Source: Chloroflexota bacterium (GTDB lineage Bacteria; Chloroflexota; Anaerolineae; Aggregatilineales; Phototrophicaceae). Taken from it: 64,000 bases of DNA. Within the stretch, counting starts at the first letter, position 1, and each line of letters opens with the position of its first letter. The notes beneath the pieces are model-generated. The model searched no databases. It had not been told where the DNA came from and worked only from the letters and a program-made list of their open reading frames with translations. Below, one piece after another: positions 45,514 to 54,217 of the stretch. A program made the translations under genes and the position numbers. The DNA lies in the NCBI GenBank assembly GCA_014338005.1, contig QUBZ01000003.1:20850-84849 (forward strand). The letters are read 5' to 3'.

Positions 45514-45561
45514 CGGGCGCGCCCTCCCCGGCGGATGGGCGGATAACGAGGACAAAACAGC

Positions 45562-46005
45562 ATGTTAATGCCAAAACGCATGAAGTACCGGAAACAAATG
45601 CGGGGCCGCATGAAGGGCAAAGCCAGCCGGGGCAATGTGGTTTCGTTTGGCGAGTATGGTTTGCAGGCGCTGGAGCCGGTGTGGCTGACGGCGCGGCAGA
45701 TCGAGGCGGCGCGGCGCACGATGGTGCGTTACACCAAACGGCGCGGGAAAATCTGGATTCGGGTTTTCCCGGACAAACCGTACACCCAGAAGGCCGCCGA
45801 AACCCGCATGGGTAAAGGCAAGGGGTCGGTCGAATACTACGTCTGCGTCATCAAACCAGGGCGCGTGCTGTTCGAGATGGGCGGCATCCCGGAAGAAGAC
45901 GCCGTAGAGGCGCTGCGGCTGGCAGGCCACAAGCTGCCCATTCGGACGAAGATCGTCAAGCGGATTGACCCGATTTCCGGCCAGGAGATCAAGTTCGAAT
46001 CGTAA
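45562..46005 (+). CDS. rplP: Ribosomal protein L16
   Basis: A 147-residue L16. It begins [21 protein letters not shown] and has [38 protein letters not shown] and [11 protein letters not shown]. It binds near the A-site tRNA elbow in the 50S subunit. The arginine equivalent to the E. coli hydroxylation site region (RMGKGKG) is kept. Confidence 0.97.
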   Translation: MLMPKRMKYRKQMRGRMKGKASRGNVVSFGEYGLQALEPVWLTARQIEAARRTMVRYTKRRGKIWIRVFPDKPYTQKAAETRMGKGKGSVEYYVCVIKPGRVLFEMGGIPEEDAVEALRLAGHKLPIRTKIVKRIDPISGQEIKFES

Positions 46006-46029
46006 TCTCCGAGAAAGGGAACTGGGAAG

Positions 46030-46254
46030 ATGCAAATCCGTGAGATTCGTCAATTGAGCGATGAAGAACTTTTGAACGCGCTGGAAGACCAGAAGGAAGC
46101 CATGTTCAACCTGCGCTTCCAGATGGCTTCGGGTCAGCTTGAGGACACCAACGCGCCCCGCCGTGCGCGGCGCACCGTCGCCCGGCTGAAGACCGTCCTG
46201 CGCGAACGGCAGTTGGCCGCCGAGCAGGCGCGCAAGGAGGAAAAAGATGCCTAA
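46030..46254 (+). CDS. rpmC: Ribosomal protein L29
   Basis: A 74-residue two-helix L29 (MQIREIRQLSDEELLNALE ... LFNLRFQMASGQLEDT-like, then RRARRTVARLKTVLRER). It sits at the tunnel exit beside L23. It overlaps rpsQ by 8 bases. Confidence 0.95.
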   Translation: MQIREIRQLSDEELLNALEDQKEAMFNLRFQMASGQLEDTNAPRRARRTVARLKTVLRERQLAAEQARKEEKDA

Positions 46255-46612
46255 CAGTCGCCGTCGTCTGGTCGGGCGCGTGGTGAGCGACAAGATGGAA
46301 AAAACCGTCGTGGTCGCCATCGAGCGGCGCAAGGCGCACCGGGTCTATAAAAAGGTCATCCGCAGCACCAAAAAGGTGATGGCGCATGACGAAAGCAACA
46401 CCATCGAGATCGGCTCGGTGGTGCAGTTGGTAGAAAGCAAACCCATCAGCAAAAACAAACGCTGGGTGGTGGAAAAGGTGCTGGAAGGCCCCGGCGGGCG
46501 CGTGTTGGAGCCGCTGGCCGGCGATGCCCCGGCAGAAGTGCAGGATGGCAAAGGGCTGCCGGAAGGTGATAGCCCGGCAGCGGGCAGCGCAGGCGAGGAG
46601 CAGGAGTCATGA
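46247..46612 (+). CDS. rpsQ: Ribosomal protein S17 with acidic tail
   Basis: 121 residues. The core (about 1-85) is a normal S17: [21 protein letters not shown] and [22 protein letters not shown]. An extra C-terminal tail of about 30 residues, rich in Asp, Glu, Gly and Ala ([18 protein letters not shown], ending GEEQES), has no match in ordinary S17 proteins. The tail is encoded in frame without a break, and the gene overlaps rplN by 4 bases (ATGA), so it is not an obvious sequencing error. Confidence 0.95.
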   Translation: MPNSRRRLVGRVVSDKMEKTVVVAIERRKAHRVYKKVIRSTKKVMAHDESNTIEIGSVVQLVESKPISKNKRWVVEKVLEGPGGRVLEPLAGDAPAEVQDGKGLPEGDSPAAGSAGEEQES

Positions 46613-46980
46613 TTCAGAACGAATCGCGGCTGGTCGTCGCCGACAACAGCGGCGCGCGCGAGCTGCTGGTGATCCGCGTGATGGGCGGTTCGCGCCGGAA
46701 GTACGGCTATGTAGGGGATGTGGTGGTGGCAACCGTTAAATCGGCAGCCAGCGACAGCAGCGTTAAAAAGAGCGAAGTGGTGAAAGCGGTGATCGTCCGC
46801 ACGGCCAAAGAATACCGGCGCAGCGACGGCTCGTACATCAAGTTTGACGATAACGCCGCCGTGCTGCTGGCCGACGACGGCGTGAACCCGCGCGGAACGC
46901 GCGTATTTGGGCCGGTAGCGCGGGAGCTGCGCGACAAGGGTTTCTTAAAAATCGTGTCGCTGGCGATGGAAACGCTGTAG
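46609..46980 (+). CDS. rplN: Ribosomal protein L14
   Basis: A 123-residue L14: [45 protein letters not shown] and [24 protein letters not shown]. It forms an intersubunit bridge and is the docking site for the silencing factor RsfS. The length is normal. Confidence 0.97.
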   Translation: MIQNESRLVVADNSGARELLVIRVMGGSRRKYGYVGDVVVATVKSAASDSSVKKSEVVKAVIVRTAKEYRRSDGSYIKFDDNAAVLLADDGVNPRGTRVFGPVARELRDKGFLKIVSLAMETL

Positions 46981-47051
46981 AGGGTCGGAAATTGCGCCGT
47001 TGGCCGCCGGCAGCGGGGAAAACGGCGTGTATCCTGGGAGTTAGGAAAACG

Positions 47052-47375
47052 ATGCAACGGATTAAAAAAGGCGATAACGTCGAGGTGATTGCCGGGAAGG
47101 ACGTGGGCGAGCGCGGAGAGGTGATCTCTGTGCTGAACAAGGCCAACCGGGTAGTCGTCAGCGGCGTGAATGTCGCCAAACGACATGAGAAAGCCAAACA
47201 GGTGGGCAGCCGGCAGATTCCGGCGCAGATCGTGGAATTTAACGCGCCGCTGCACCTGTCGAATGTGATGCTGGTTTGCCCGAAGTGCGACCAGCGCACG
47301 CGCGTGGGCTATCGTTTTAAGGACGACGGCTTTAAAACACGCTACTGCAAAAAATGCAACGCGAATATAGATTGA
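47052..47375 (+). CDS. rplX: Ribosomal protein L24
   Basis: A 107-residue L24 with an N-terminal KOW motif ([21 protein letters not shown]) and a C-terminal CPKC ... CKKC zinc-ribbon-like segment found in many L24 proteins. It starts 50S assembly. The ATG at 47052 has AGGA upstream. A 70-base gap separates it from rplN. Confidence 0.96.
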   Translation: MQRIKKGDNVEVIAGKDVGERGEVISVLNKANRVVVSGVNVAKRHEKAKQVGSRQIPAQIVEFNAPLHLSNVMLVCPKCDQRTRVGYRFKDDGFKTRYCKKCNANID

Positions 47376-47389
47376 CCGGAGCGAACCAG

Positions 47390-47935
47390 ATGGCAGAGCA
47401 TGTGTTACAAAACCGCTACCGGGCAGAGATCGTTCCGGCGCTGATGAACGAATTTAAGTACCGAAACGTGATGCAGGTGCCGCGCGTCGAAAAAGTGGTC
47501 ATCAATATCGGCCTGGGCGAGGCGCTGGATAACCCCAAAGTGCTGGACGGCGCGGTAGAAGACCTGCGGACGATTACCGGGCAGCAGCCGGTTATCACCA
47601 AAGCGAAAAAGAGCATCGCCACCTTCAAGCTGCGCGAGGGGCGTTCCATCGGCGTGAAGGTGACGCTGCGGGGCGAACGGATGTGGTCAATGCTGGACCG
47701 GCTGATGAATATCGCGCTGCCGCGCGTGCGCGACTTTCGCGGCATTCCGTCCAAGATGGACGGGCGTGGCAACTATACTATTGGCCTGCGCGAGCAGTTG
47801 ATCTTCCCGGAAATCCAGTACGACAAGATTGACAAAGTGCGCGGCATGGAAATCACGATTGTCACGACGGCCAGGACGGATGAGGAAGGCCGCCGCCTGC
47901 TCAAACTGCTGGGTATGCCCTTCCGCGAGAGCTAG
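47390..47935 (+). CDS. rplE: Ribosomal protein L5
   Basis: A 181-residue L5: [61 protein letters not shown] and [20 protein letters not shown]. It binds 5S rRNA and contacts the P-site tRNA. The ATG at 47390 has GGAG 8 bases upstream; the frame is open further upstream but overlaps rplX. Confidence 0.97.
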   Translation: MAEHVLQNRYRAEIVPALMNEFKYRNVMQVPRVEKVVINIGLGEALDNPKVLDGAVEDLRTITGQQPVITKAKKSIATFKLREGRSIGVKVTLRGERMWSMLDRLMNIALPRVRDFRGIPSKMDGRGNYTIGLREQLIFPEIQYDKIDKVRGMEITIVTTARTDEEGRRLLKLLGMPFRES

Positions 47936-47949
47936 AGGACACAAACAAG

Positions 47950-48156
47950 ATGGCGAAAAAATCAATTGTTGCCCGCGAAGGGCGGCGCAAGTACAAAGTC
48001 CGCGTTCACAACCGCTGCCAGTACATTGACCCGAATTCGGGCAAAGTGTGCGGGCGTCCGCATGGATACATCCGCCGCTTTGGGTTGTGCCGCATTCATT
48101 TCCGCGAATTGGCGCTGCGGGGTCAGATTCCCGGCGTCGTGAAGTCAAGCTGGTAG
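47950..48156 (+). CDS. rpsN: Ribosomal protein S14 (short, zinc-type) with altered zinc knuckle
   Basis: A 68-residue short-form S14. The C-terminal half is typical ([18 protein letters not shown]). The zinc site differs from the usual C-x2-C ... C-x2-C: the ligand candidates are C23, C34, C47 and H50. The first pair is spread by an insert of eight residues (C-x10-C, sequence [12 protein letters not shown]), and the last ligand is His instead of Cys (CRIH). A CCCH site could still bind zinc. It lies between rplE and rpsH as usual. Confidence 0.93.
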   Translation: MAKKSIVAREGRRKYKVRVHNRCQYIDPNSGKVCGRPHGYIRRFGLCRIHFRELALRGQIPGVVKSSW

Positions 48157-48164
48157 GAGGGGGC

Positions 48165-48569
48165 ATGATTAGCGATCCTGTAGGCGACATGCTGACCCGG
48201 ATTCGGAACGCGCTGATGGCGGGCAAACCCTCGGTGGAAATGCCCGGTTCCAAGCTGAAGCTGGAGATTGCGCGCATCCTGAAAGAGGAAGGCTTTATCG
48301 AGGATTACGCGGTCGGCGACGAAAAACCGGCGCCGATTTTGCGGATCGAGCTGAAGTATTATGGCGCGCGGCGCGACCGCAAGCCGGTTATCACGCATCT
48401 GGAGCGGGTGAGCAAGCCGGGCCGCCGGATTTACCGGGGGCGGCGGGACCTGCCGCGCGTGATGAGCGGCATCGGTATCGCCATCGTGACGACGCCGAAG
48501 GGCGTGATGACGGCGCAGGAAGCGCGCCGCCAGCGCGTGGGCGGCGAAGTCTTGTGTTACGTGTGGTGA
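48165..48569 (+). CDS. rpsH: Ribosomal protein S8
   Basis: A 134-residue S8: [38 protein letters not shown] and [20 protein letters not shown]. It binds the 16S central domain and in E. coli also represses the spc operon. The ATG at 48165 follows GGAGGGGGC. The length is normal. Confidence 0.97.
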   Translation: MISDPVGDMLTRIRNALMAGKPSVEMPGSKLKLEIARILKEEGFIEDYAVGDEKPAPILRIELKYYGARRDRKPVITHLERVSKPGRRIYRGRRDLPRVMSGIGIAIVTTPKGVMTAQEARRQRVGGEVLCYVW

Positions 48570-48576
48570 GGTCATT

Positions 48577-49122
48577 ATGTCACGGATTGGCAAGAAGCCG
48601 ATAACGATACCGGCGAAGGTGGATATCACCATCAGCGGCCAGGATGTGGTCGTTAAAGGGCCGAAGGGCGAACTGCGAATGACCGTTCACCCGGAAATCG
48701 CCATCAAGCAGGAAGATGGCAAGCTGCTGGTGGAGCGGCCCAACGATCAGGGGCCGATACGGGCGCTGCACGGCCTGACGCGGGCGCTGCTGGCGAACAT
48801 GGTGACGGGTGTTACGGACGGTTTCCGTAAAACCCTGGTGATCGAAGGCGTGGGTTATTCCAGCGACAAACGCGGCGACGACCTGGTGATGAAACTGGGC
48901 TACTCGCACGAAATCGTTGTGCCGCCGCCGGCGGGCATCAGCTTCAGCGTCGAGGAGCGCGGGCGCGTCATCCACATTGACGGCGCAGATAAACAGGTGG
49001 TCGGGCAGACGGCGGCGGACATTCGCGGCCTGCGCCCGCCGGAACCGTACAAAGGCAAGGGCGTGCGTTACAGCGACGAAACCATCCGGCGTAAAGCCGG
49101 TAAAGCCGGTAAGACGAAGTAG
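48577..49122 (+). CDS. rplF: Ribosomal protein L6
   Basis: A 181-residue L6 with two related domains: MSRIGKKPITIPAKVDI at the start and the C-terminal RRGYKGKGVRY-like motif (EPYKGKGVRYSDE). It lies near the sarcin-ricin loop and EF-G binding site. It starts 7 bases after rpsH. Its stop is followed at once by a heptamer hairpin element. Confidence 0.97.
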   Translation: MSRIGKKPITIPAKVDITISGQDVVVKGPKGELRMTVHPEIAIKQEDGKLLVERPNDQGPIRALHGLTRALLANMVTGVTDGFRKTLVIEGVGYSSDKRGDDLVMKLGYSHEIVVPPPAGISFSVEERGRVIHIDGADKQVVGQTAADIRGLRPPEPYKGKGVRYSDETIRRKAGKAGKTK

Positions 49123-49123
49123 A

Positions 49124-49206
49124 AGTGATGAGCGCCGAGGTATGCGTGCTGAGTAAGGGCTGTAACAGGCACGTGGCTTTATTCATACCTCATGCCTCAT
49201 CACTCG
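49124..49206. repeat. Heptamer inverted element (rplF/rplR gap)
   Basis: Plus-arm units AGTGATG, AGCGCCG, AGGTATG (49124-49144) and minus-arm units AGTGATG, AGGCATG, AGGTATG (49201-49181). The outer AGTGATGAG and the GAGGTATG block pair exactly; the four bases between them differ. It lies between two ribosomal-protein genes. Confidence 0.85.
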
Positions 49207-49227
49207 GAACCGATTAAAGAGGGAACG

Positions 49228-49599
49228 ATGAGCAGCAAGACGGAAATTAAAGAGGCCGCGCGGGCCCGGCGTCACCGGCGCGTGCGGGCGCGCGTGAACG
49301 GCACCCCCGAACGCCCCCGGTTAAACGTCTTCCGCAGCCTGACCAACATTTATGCTCAGGTGATTGACGATGTGGCGGGGCGGACGCTGGTGTCGGCCTC
49401 GACGGTGGATAAAGAGATTGCCGCGCAGGTGGCCGGGAAGAAAAAGACCGAAGCGGCCAAAATTGTCGGCCAGGTGCTGGCCGAGCGCGCCAAAAGCGTG
49501 GGTATTCAAAAAGTGGTGTTCGACCGGGGTGGATACCAGTATCAGGGTCGGGTGGCGGCGCTGGCCGAGGGCGCGCGCGAAGGCGGCCTGGAGTTTTAG
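49228..49599 (+). CDS. rplR: Ribosomal protein L18
   Basis: A 123-residue L18: [35 protein letters not shown] and [23 protein letters not shown]. It binds 5S rRNA with L5. The ATG at 49228 follows GAGGGAAC. The length is normal. Confidence 0.97.
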   Translation: MSSKTEIKEAARARRHRRVRARVNGTPERPRLNVFRSLTNIYAQVIDDVAGRTLVSASTVDKEIAAQVAGKKKTEAAKIVGQVLAERAKSVGIQKVVFDRGGYQYQGRVAALAEGAREGGLEF

Positions 49600-49608
49600 G
49601 AGCAAAAC

Positions 49609-50253
49609 ATGGCTGGAAATAGACCACAACGCAGAGGAGAACGCCCCGGCGGCGGCCAGCGCGGTGAGCGTGGGGGCGAGCGCGAGCCGAAGCGCGACCG
49701 CCCCGACCGCGCCGAACGTGACCGGGACGAAGACCGCGAGGAACTCGACGAGCGCGTGGTAGACATCAAGCGCGTCGCCAAAGTGATTAAAGGTGGCCGC
49801 CGGTTTGCCTTTCGCACGGTGGTGATCGTGGGCGACGGCAAGGGGCGCGTGGGCGCGGGCATCGGCAAAGCGCGCGGCGTGCCGGACAGCATCCGCAAGG
49901 GCGCGGAACGCGCGCGGCGCAATATGCGGCGGGTGGCGCTGTACGAAACGACCATCCCATATCCGGTAATCGGTCGCTACGGCGGCGCGGTGGTGATGCT
50001 CAAGCCGGCTTCGCCCGGCACGGGCGTAATCGCCGGCGGCGGCGTGCGCGCGGTGCTGGAAGCCGCCGGCGTGCGCGACATCCTGAGCAAGAGCCAGGGC
50101 AGCCCGAACCTGCTGAACGTGACGATGGCGACCCTGGACGCGCTCAACCAGCTTCGCAGCCCGCAGGACATCGCCGCCACGCGGGGCAAAGACCCGCAGG
50201 ATTTGCTGCCCTTCTGGTCGCGCCGCCGCAAGGAGGGAACGCCGAATGAGTGA
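49609..50253 (+). CDS. rpsE: Ribosomal protein S5 with charged N-terminal extension
   Basis: 214 residues. The core S5 starts near residue 50 ([19 protein letters not shown]) with [19 protein letters not shown] and the [13 protein letters not shown] segment. The first 48 residues are an added, highly charged, Arg/Asp/Glu/Gly-rich region ([19 protein letters not shown]). Similar extensions occur in some actinobacterial and Chloroflexota S5 proteins, as far as I know. It lies at the mRNA entry site. It overlaps rpmD by 8 bases. Confidence 0.96.
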   Translation: MAGNRPQRRGERPGGGQRGERGGEREPKRDRPDRAERDRDEDREELDERVVDIKRVAKVIKGGRRFAFRTVVIVGDGKGRVGAGIGKARGVPDSIRKGAERARRNMRRVALYETTIPYPVIGRYGGAVVMLKPASPGTGVIAGGGVRAVLEAAGVRDILSKSQGSPNLLNVTMATLDALNQLRSPQDIAATRGKDPQDLLPFWSRRRKEGTPNE

Positions 50254-50452
50254 GCAGAAAAAGATGCTGCGGGTTACGCTGCGCCGCAGTTTGATCGGTT
50301 ACGAACAAAGCCAGCGCGACACGGTGCGCTCGCTGGGGCTGCGGCGGATCAACCATGAGGTCACTGTGCCGGACACCCCGCAGGTGCGCGGGATGCTGTT
50401 TAAGGTGCGGCATCTGGTGGAGGTGGAGGAAGTCGCTGATGAAACTGCATGA
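50246..50452 (+). CDS. rpmD: Ribosomal protein L30
   Basis: A 68-residue L30: [26 protein letters not shown] and the end [14 protein letters not shown]. It overlaps rpsE upstream by 8 bases and rplO downstream by 14 bases, so translation of the three genes is probably coupled. Confidence 0.95.
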   Translation: MSEQKKMLRVTLRRSLIGYEQSQRDTVRSLGLRRINHEVTVPDTPQVRGMLFKVRHLVEVEEVADETA

Positions 50453-50960
50453 CCTGCAACCCGACAAGGGTTCCAAAAAAAAGCGCATCCGTTGGGGGCG
50501 CGGCATCGCGTCCGGGCATGGGCGCTATTCGGGCCGAGGTATTAAAGGCCAGGGTGCGCGGCGTGGCAAGACTAAAGGCGCGTACTTCGAGGGCGGCCAG
50601 CTTCCGCTGGTGCGGCGGCTGCCGTTCAAACGCGGTTTTACGAACATCTTCCGCATCGAGTACCAGGAAGTGAAAATCGAGGCGCTGGCCGGGCTGGACG
50701 AAGGCGCGACGGTGACGCCGGCGCTGCTGCACGAAAAACGCCTGATTAAAGATCTATTCCAGCCGGTGGTCATCCTGGGCAACGGCGAGCTGAACCGCCG
50801 GCTGACGGTGAAAGCACACCGCTTTACCAAAGGCGCGCAGGAAAAAATCACCGGGGCGGGTGGAACGGTCGAGATCATCCCGCTGCGAATCAAAGGCGCG
50901 AAGGCCACCGTCCGCAAGCTGCGGAAGGAAGTCCTGGAAAAACTCTATAGTAACGAGTGA
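50439..50960 (+). CDS. rplO: Ribosomal protein L15
   Basis: A 173-residue L15 with the Gly/Arg-rich start [20 protein letters not shown] and [18 protein letters not shown]. It connects domains of 23S rRNA late in assembly. The start is the ATG at 50439 inside rpmD. Its last codons form the first unit of the following heptamer element. Confidence 0.97.
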   Translation: MKLHDLQPDKGSKKKRIRWGRGIASGHGRYSGRGIKGQGARRGKTKGAYFEGGQLPLVRRLPFKRGFTNIFRIEYQEVKIEALAGLDEGATVTPALLHEKRLIKDLFQPVVILGNGELNRRLTVKAHRFTKGAQEKITGAGGTVEIIPLRIKGAKATVRKLRKEVLEKLYSNE

Positions 50961-51046
50961 TGAGGTATGAGTAATGAGGGATGCAGGGTGAGGGATGAGT
51001 GTTCATCCATCCGTCACCTCTTGCGCCTCGTTACTCATATCGTTGT
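50956..51046. repeat. Heptamer inverted element (rplO/secY gap)
   Basis: Seven plus-arm units (AGTGATG, AGGTATG, AGTAATG and so on, 50956-51004) face a minus arm starting near 51041 (AGTAACG, AGGCGCA, AGAGGTG). ATGAGTAA, GAGG and GGTGA blocks pair, and mismatches cluster between them. The element begins within the last codons of rplO. Confidence 0.85.
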
Positions 51047-51064
51047 TATGAGGACGGAAACCTT

Positions 51065-52381
51065 ATGATTGAAGCACTGCGGAATGCGTGGCGGCTGCCG
51101 GATGTGCGGAATAAACTGCTCATCACCGGGTTGATTCTGGTGGTGTACCAGTTTGCGGCGCACGTGCCGGTGGTGGGGGTGAACCCCAGCGCGCTGGAGG
51201 CTTTGTTCGCCAGCCAACAGAGCGGCCTGCTGGGCGTGTTGAACCTGCTGTCCGGCGGCGCGGTACGAAACTTCAGCGTGATGGCGAACGGGGTGTACCC
51301 GTACATCACGGCGTCCATTATCTTCCAACTGCTCATCCCGCTGGTGCCGGCGCTGGAAGCCATCCAGAAAGAGCCGGGCGGCCAGGAAAAAATCCAGCGG
51401 TACACCTATTATCTGGCGATTCCGATGGCGCTGCTGCAAGCCATCGGCCAGATACAGATTTTTAACGTGCTGGGCGGGCGACCGATCATTGACGGGTTTG
51501 GGACCGACCTGCTGCTGACGGCTTCGGTGCTGGTGACGATGACCGCCGGGACGATGTTCGCCATCTGGCTGGGCGAACTGATTACCGAACAGGGCATCGG
51601 GAACGGGCTTTCGATCATCATCTTCGCGGGCATTGTGGCGCAGGCGCCGTCGAGCCTGGTGCGGCTGCTGACCAGCGGCACGCAGCCGGCGCTGTACAAC
51701 CTGCTGCTGTTCATCGTCATCGTGGTGGGGAGCGTGGTGGTGATCGTGTATATCTATGAGGGGGTGCGGCGCGTGCCGGTGCAGTATGGCAAGCGCGTGC
51801 GCGGCCGGCGGCAGTACGGCGGCGGCACGACGCATATCCCGCTGAAGGTGAACGCGGTGGGCATGATTCCGCTGATTTTCGCCCAATCGTTCATCACCTT
51901 CCCGGCCATCATCGCCAACCTGTTCCCGCCGGGGCCGGTGGGGGACATGATTACTCAGACGTTCGGCAACCACCAGGGTTTGGCCTACTGGCTGACATTT
52001 TTCCTGATGGTGGTGGGCTTCACCTTTTTGTATACCGACATCATGGTGCAGCAGCAAAACCTGGCGGAAAACTTGCAGCGCAACGGCGGGTTCATCCCCG
52101 GCATTCGTCCCGGCAAACGCACGCAGGAATATATCGTCCGGGTGACGCGGCGCATCACGTTGATCGGCGCGCTGTTCCTGGGCGTGATCGCGGTCGTGCC
52201 GGGTATCGTAGACCTGATAAACCGGCTGCTGTTCCCGTTGGAGACGGTGGGGACGGCCAGCAACGCGGCACAGGTGCTGTCCGGCTCCGGCCTCATCATC
52301 GTGGTGGGTGTGGTGATTGACACGATGCGCCAGATCGAGGCGCAGCTGGTGATGCGGAACTACGAAGGATTTATGGGCTAG
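51065..52381 (+). CDS. secY: Preprotein translocase subunit SecY
   Basis: A 438-residue ten-helix channel protein. Recognised by the start IEALRNAWRLPDVRNKLLIT, GVYPYITASIIFQLL (plug/helix 2 region), GIGNGLSIIIFAGI, VNAVGMIPLIFAQS and the cytoplasmic loop GFIPGIRPGKRTQEYI. It forms the SecYEG channel for secretion and membrane insertion. It is downstream of rplO in normal spc-operon order. The start is the ATG at 51065 behind GAGGACGGAAAC. Confidence 0.97.
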   Translation: MIEALRNAWRLPDVRNKLLITGLILVVYQFAAHVPVVGVNPSALEALFASQQSGLLGVLNLLSGGAVRNFSVMANGVYPYITASIIFQLLIPLVPALEAIQKEPGGQEKIQRYTYYLAIPMALLQAIGQIQIFNVLGGRPIIDGFGTDLLLTASVLVTMTAGTMFAIWLGELITEQGIGNGLSIIIFAGIVAQAPSSLVRLLTSGTQPALYNLLLFIVIVVGSVVVIVYIYEGVRRVPVQYGKRVRGRRQYGGGTTHIPLKVNAVGMIPLIFAQSFITFPAIIANLFPPGPVGDMITQTFGNHQGLAYWLTFFLMVVGFTFLYTDIMVQQQNLAENLQRNGGFIPGIRPGKRTQEYIVRVTRRITLIGALFLGVIAVVPGIVDLINRLLFPLETVGTASNAAQVLSGSGLIIVVGVVIDTMRQIEAQLVMRNYEGFMG

Positions 52382-52382
52382 T

Positions 52383-52461
52383 CTTCAGTCTACAGTTGTT
52401 AGTCTTCAGTCTGCGGCCATTTTGGCTGTGGACTGTTGACTATAGACTGTAGATGAAAAGG
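52383..52461. repeat. Heptamer inverted element (secY/adk gap), best-formed example
   Basis: Aligned outer to inner, the plus arm (52389-52417) and the minus arm (52453-52425) share TCTACAGT, TAGTC, CAGTC and GCC blocks. They are separated by mismatch blocks of 3, 2, 2 and 1 bases, which makes a stem of about 29 positions with a loop of 7. Plus-arm units read AGTCTAC, AGTTGTT and so on. Confidence 0.9.
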
Positions 52462-52474
52462 AAAACTATTTAAC

Positions 52475-53185
52475 ATGGCAGGGCTATATATTATTCTGAT
52501 GGGCGTGCAGGGTTCTGGGAAGGGCGTACAAGCGGCCTTTATCCGCGACCATTACGGCATCCCGCACGTTTCGACAGGCGACCTCTTCCGCGCGATGAAA
52601 ACGCGCACCGACTCGCTGGCGCAGCAAATCCAGGAAATCATGAAGTCCGGCCAGTTGGTTTCGGACGAAATCACCAATGCAGTGGTGCAGGAACGGCTGG
52701 AACAGCCGGACGCGGCTAAAGGCGCCATCCTGGACGGCTATCCGCGCAGTCCCGGCCAGGCACAGTGGTTAGAAAGTTACCTGCAAAGCCGGGGCGAAAG
52801 CCTGACGGCGGTGCTGCTGCTCGACCTGGATTTGTACCAGGCGTTCCGGCGGGCGTTTGGCCGGGTGACATCGGCCAGCGGCGAGAGCTACAACATCTAC
52901 TCCAACAGCGACGGCATCGAATGGGCGTTCGTGGAGGATGCCAACAAACAATATCCGCCGCGCCTGGAAGCGACGCTGAAGGCCACCGGCGAGAAGCTGA
53001 TTCGCCGGGCGGACGACGCCAGCGCACATGCCATCATCCAGCGCATTGATACCTACCTGCAAACGACGCAGCCGCTCATCGAATATTTTGAGAGCAAGGG
53101 GCTGGTGCAGCGGGTGGACGCCTCGAAGCCGATTGAGAGCGTGAGCCGCGAAATTGAACAAGTGATCGCCTCAGTGCGGTCGTAG
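52475..53185 (+). CDS. adk: Adenylate kinase-family protein with atypical P-loop
   Basis: A 236-residue nucleoside monophosphate kinase at the usual adk position between secY and map. The AMP-binding and core motifs are present: VSTGDLFRAM, GAILDGYPRS (usual DGFPR) and IRRADD in the lid. The P-loop reads GVQGSGKGVQA, whereas nearly all adenylate kinases have G-x-P-G-x-GKGTQA, so the conserved Thr is Val and the Pro is Gln. The LID region (SASGESYNIYSNSDGIEW) lacks the usual CxxC zinc or His/Ser/Asp/Thr pattern. It may be a diverged adenylate kinase or have changed specificity. Confidence 0.88.
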   Translation: MAGLYIILMGVQGSGKGVQAAFIRDHYGIPHVSTGDLFRAMKTRTDSLAQQIQEIMKSGQLVSDEITNAVVQERLEQPDAAKGAILDGYPRSPGQAQWLESYLQSRGESLTAVLLLDLDLYQAFRRAFGRVTSASGESYNIYSNSDGIEWAFVEDANKQYPPRLEATLKATGEKLIRRADDASAHAIIQRIDTYLQTTQPLIEYFESKGLVQRVDASKPIESVSREIEQVIASVRS

Positions 53186-53211
53186 GGACGCGCGGTTTCG
53201 TTAGGACGAGT

Positions 53212-54000
53212 ATGAATATTCACCTCAAAACGCCGGATGAGATCGCCATCATGCGGGAGGCGGGGCGTATCGTCGCCCGCGCGCACCAGGCCATGCGGGA
53301 AGCCATTCGCCCCGGCATCAGCACCGCCGAACTGGACAAAATCGCCGAGACGGTCATCCGGGATCATGGCGCGACACCGGCGTTTTTGAACTATCCCAAA
53401 ACCAACGCGCCCAACTTCCCGGCCAGCATCACGGCTTCGATCAACGACGAACTGGTACACGGCATCCCCAGCCCGAAGCGCATTTTAAAAGAGGGCGACA
53501 TCATCAGCCTGGACACCGGCTGCCATTACCAAGGTTTCGTGGGCGACGCGGCTTTTACGGCGGCGGTGGGTGAAGTTCCGGCGTCGGTGAGGCGGCTGCT
53601 GGAGGTGACGGAGCGGGCGCTGTACGTGGGCATCGAGGCGTCGGTGCTGCCGAACGATGTGCGCGGCGTGGCGCTGGCGATTCAGGCGTTTGTCGAAAGG
53701 CAGGGCTACAGCGTGGCACGGGAATACACCGGACACGGCGTGGGGCGGGCGATGCACGAAGACCCGCAGGTGCCAAACTGGTGGCCGCGCGGCAGCAAAC
53801 GGCGGCGCGGCTGGGAAAACGCCCCCTTGCAGGTGGGCATGACCTACGCGCTGGAGCCGATGGTGATCGCCGGGCGCGGCGAACTGCGCGAACTGGGCGA
53901 CGGCTGGACGGTCGTCACAACCGATGGTTCGCTGTGCGCGCACTTTGAGCATACCATCGCCATCACAGACGGCAAGCCGGTGATTTTGACGCTGCCGTAA
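53212..54000 (+). CDS. map: Methionine aminopeptidase, type I
   Basis: A 262-residue pita-bread metallopeptidase. The five metal ligands can be placed: D in ISLDTGC, D in FVGDAAF, H in TGHGVGR, E in ALEPMVI and E in HFEHTIAI. It removes initiator Met from new proteins. The start ATG follows TAGGACGAGT. A short insert (PNWWPRGSKRRRGWEN) lies after the His motif. The gene ends a transcription unit, as a terminator follows at 54074. Confidence 0.96.
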   Translation: MNIHLKTPDEIAIMREAGRIVARAHQAMREAIRPGISTAELDKIAETVIRDHGATPAFLNYPKTNAPNFPASITASINDELVHGIPSPKRILKEGDIISLDTGCHYQGFVGDAAFTAAVGEVPASVRRLLEVTERALYVGIEASVLPNDVRGVALAIQAFVERQGYSVAREYTGHGVGRAMHEDPQVPNWWPRGSKRRRGWENAPLQVGMTYALEPMVIAGRGELRELGDGWTVVTTDGSLCAHFEHTIAITDGKPVILTLP

Positions 54001-54004
54001 GATC

Positions 54005-54039
54005 AGTGCGGAGTGCCGGGTACTGCGTGCTGAGTTAAA
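54005..54039 (+). repeat. Heptamer repeat array (map/kinase gap)
   Basis: Five units in register from AGTGCGG and AGTGCCG to AGTTAAA. No opposite arm is found. Confidence 0.65.
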
Positions 54040-54073
54040 AGCTCACCTGGCGCGCAGAGAAAAAAACATAGGT

Positions 54074-54102
54074 AAGGGTGGGTTTCAAAACCTGCCCTTT
54101 TT
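54074..54102 (+). terminator. Rho-independent terminator after map
   Basis: AAGGGTGGGTT - TCAA - AACCTGCCCTT followed by TTT. The 11-bp stem has two G-U pairs. It is a diverged copy of the palindrome at 41187-41217 and ends the map-proximal transcript before the kinase gene. Confidence 0.7.
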
Positions 54103-54217
54103 GATTCGGATGCGGATTCAGCGTTAGATTTTTCTTCCCTGGACGTTGGTAGCGGGGCGGACGGGACTGAACTACAATGGAATCAATAACCCGCACGGCT
54201 ACACAGGGGAGTCGAGC

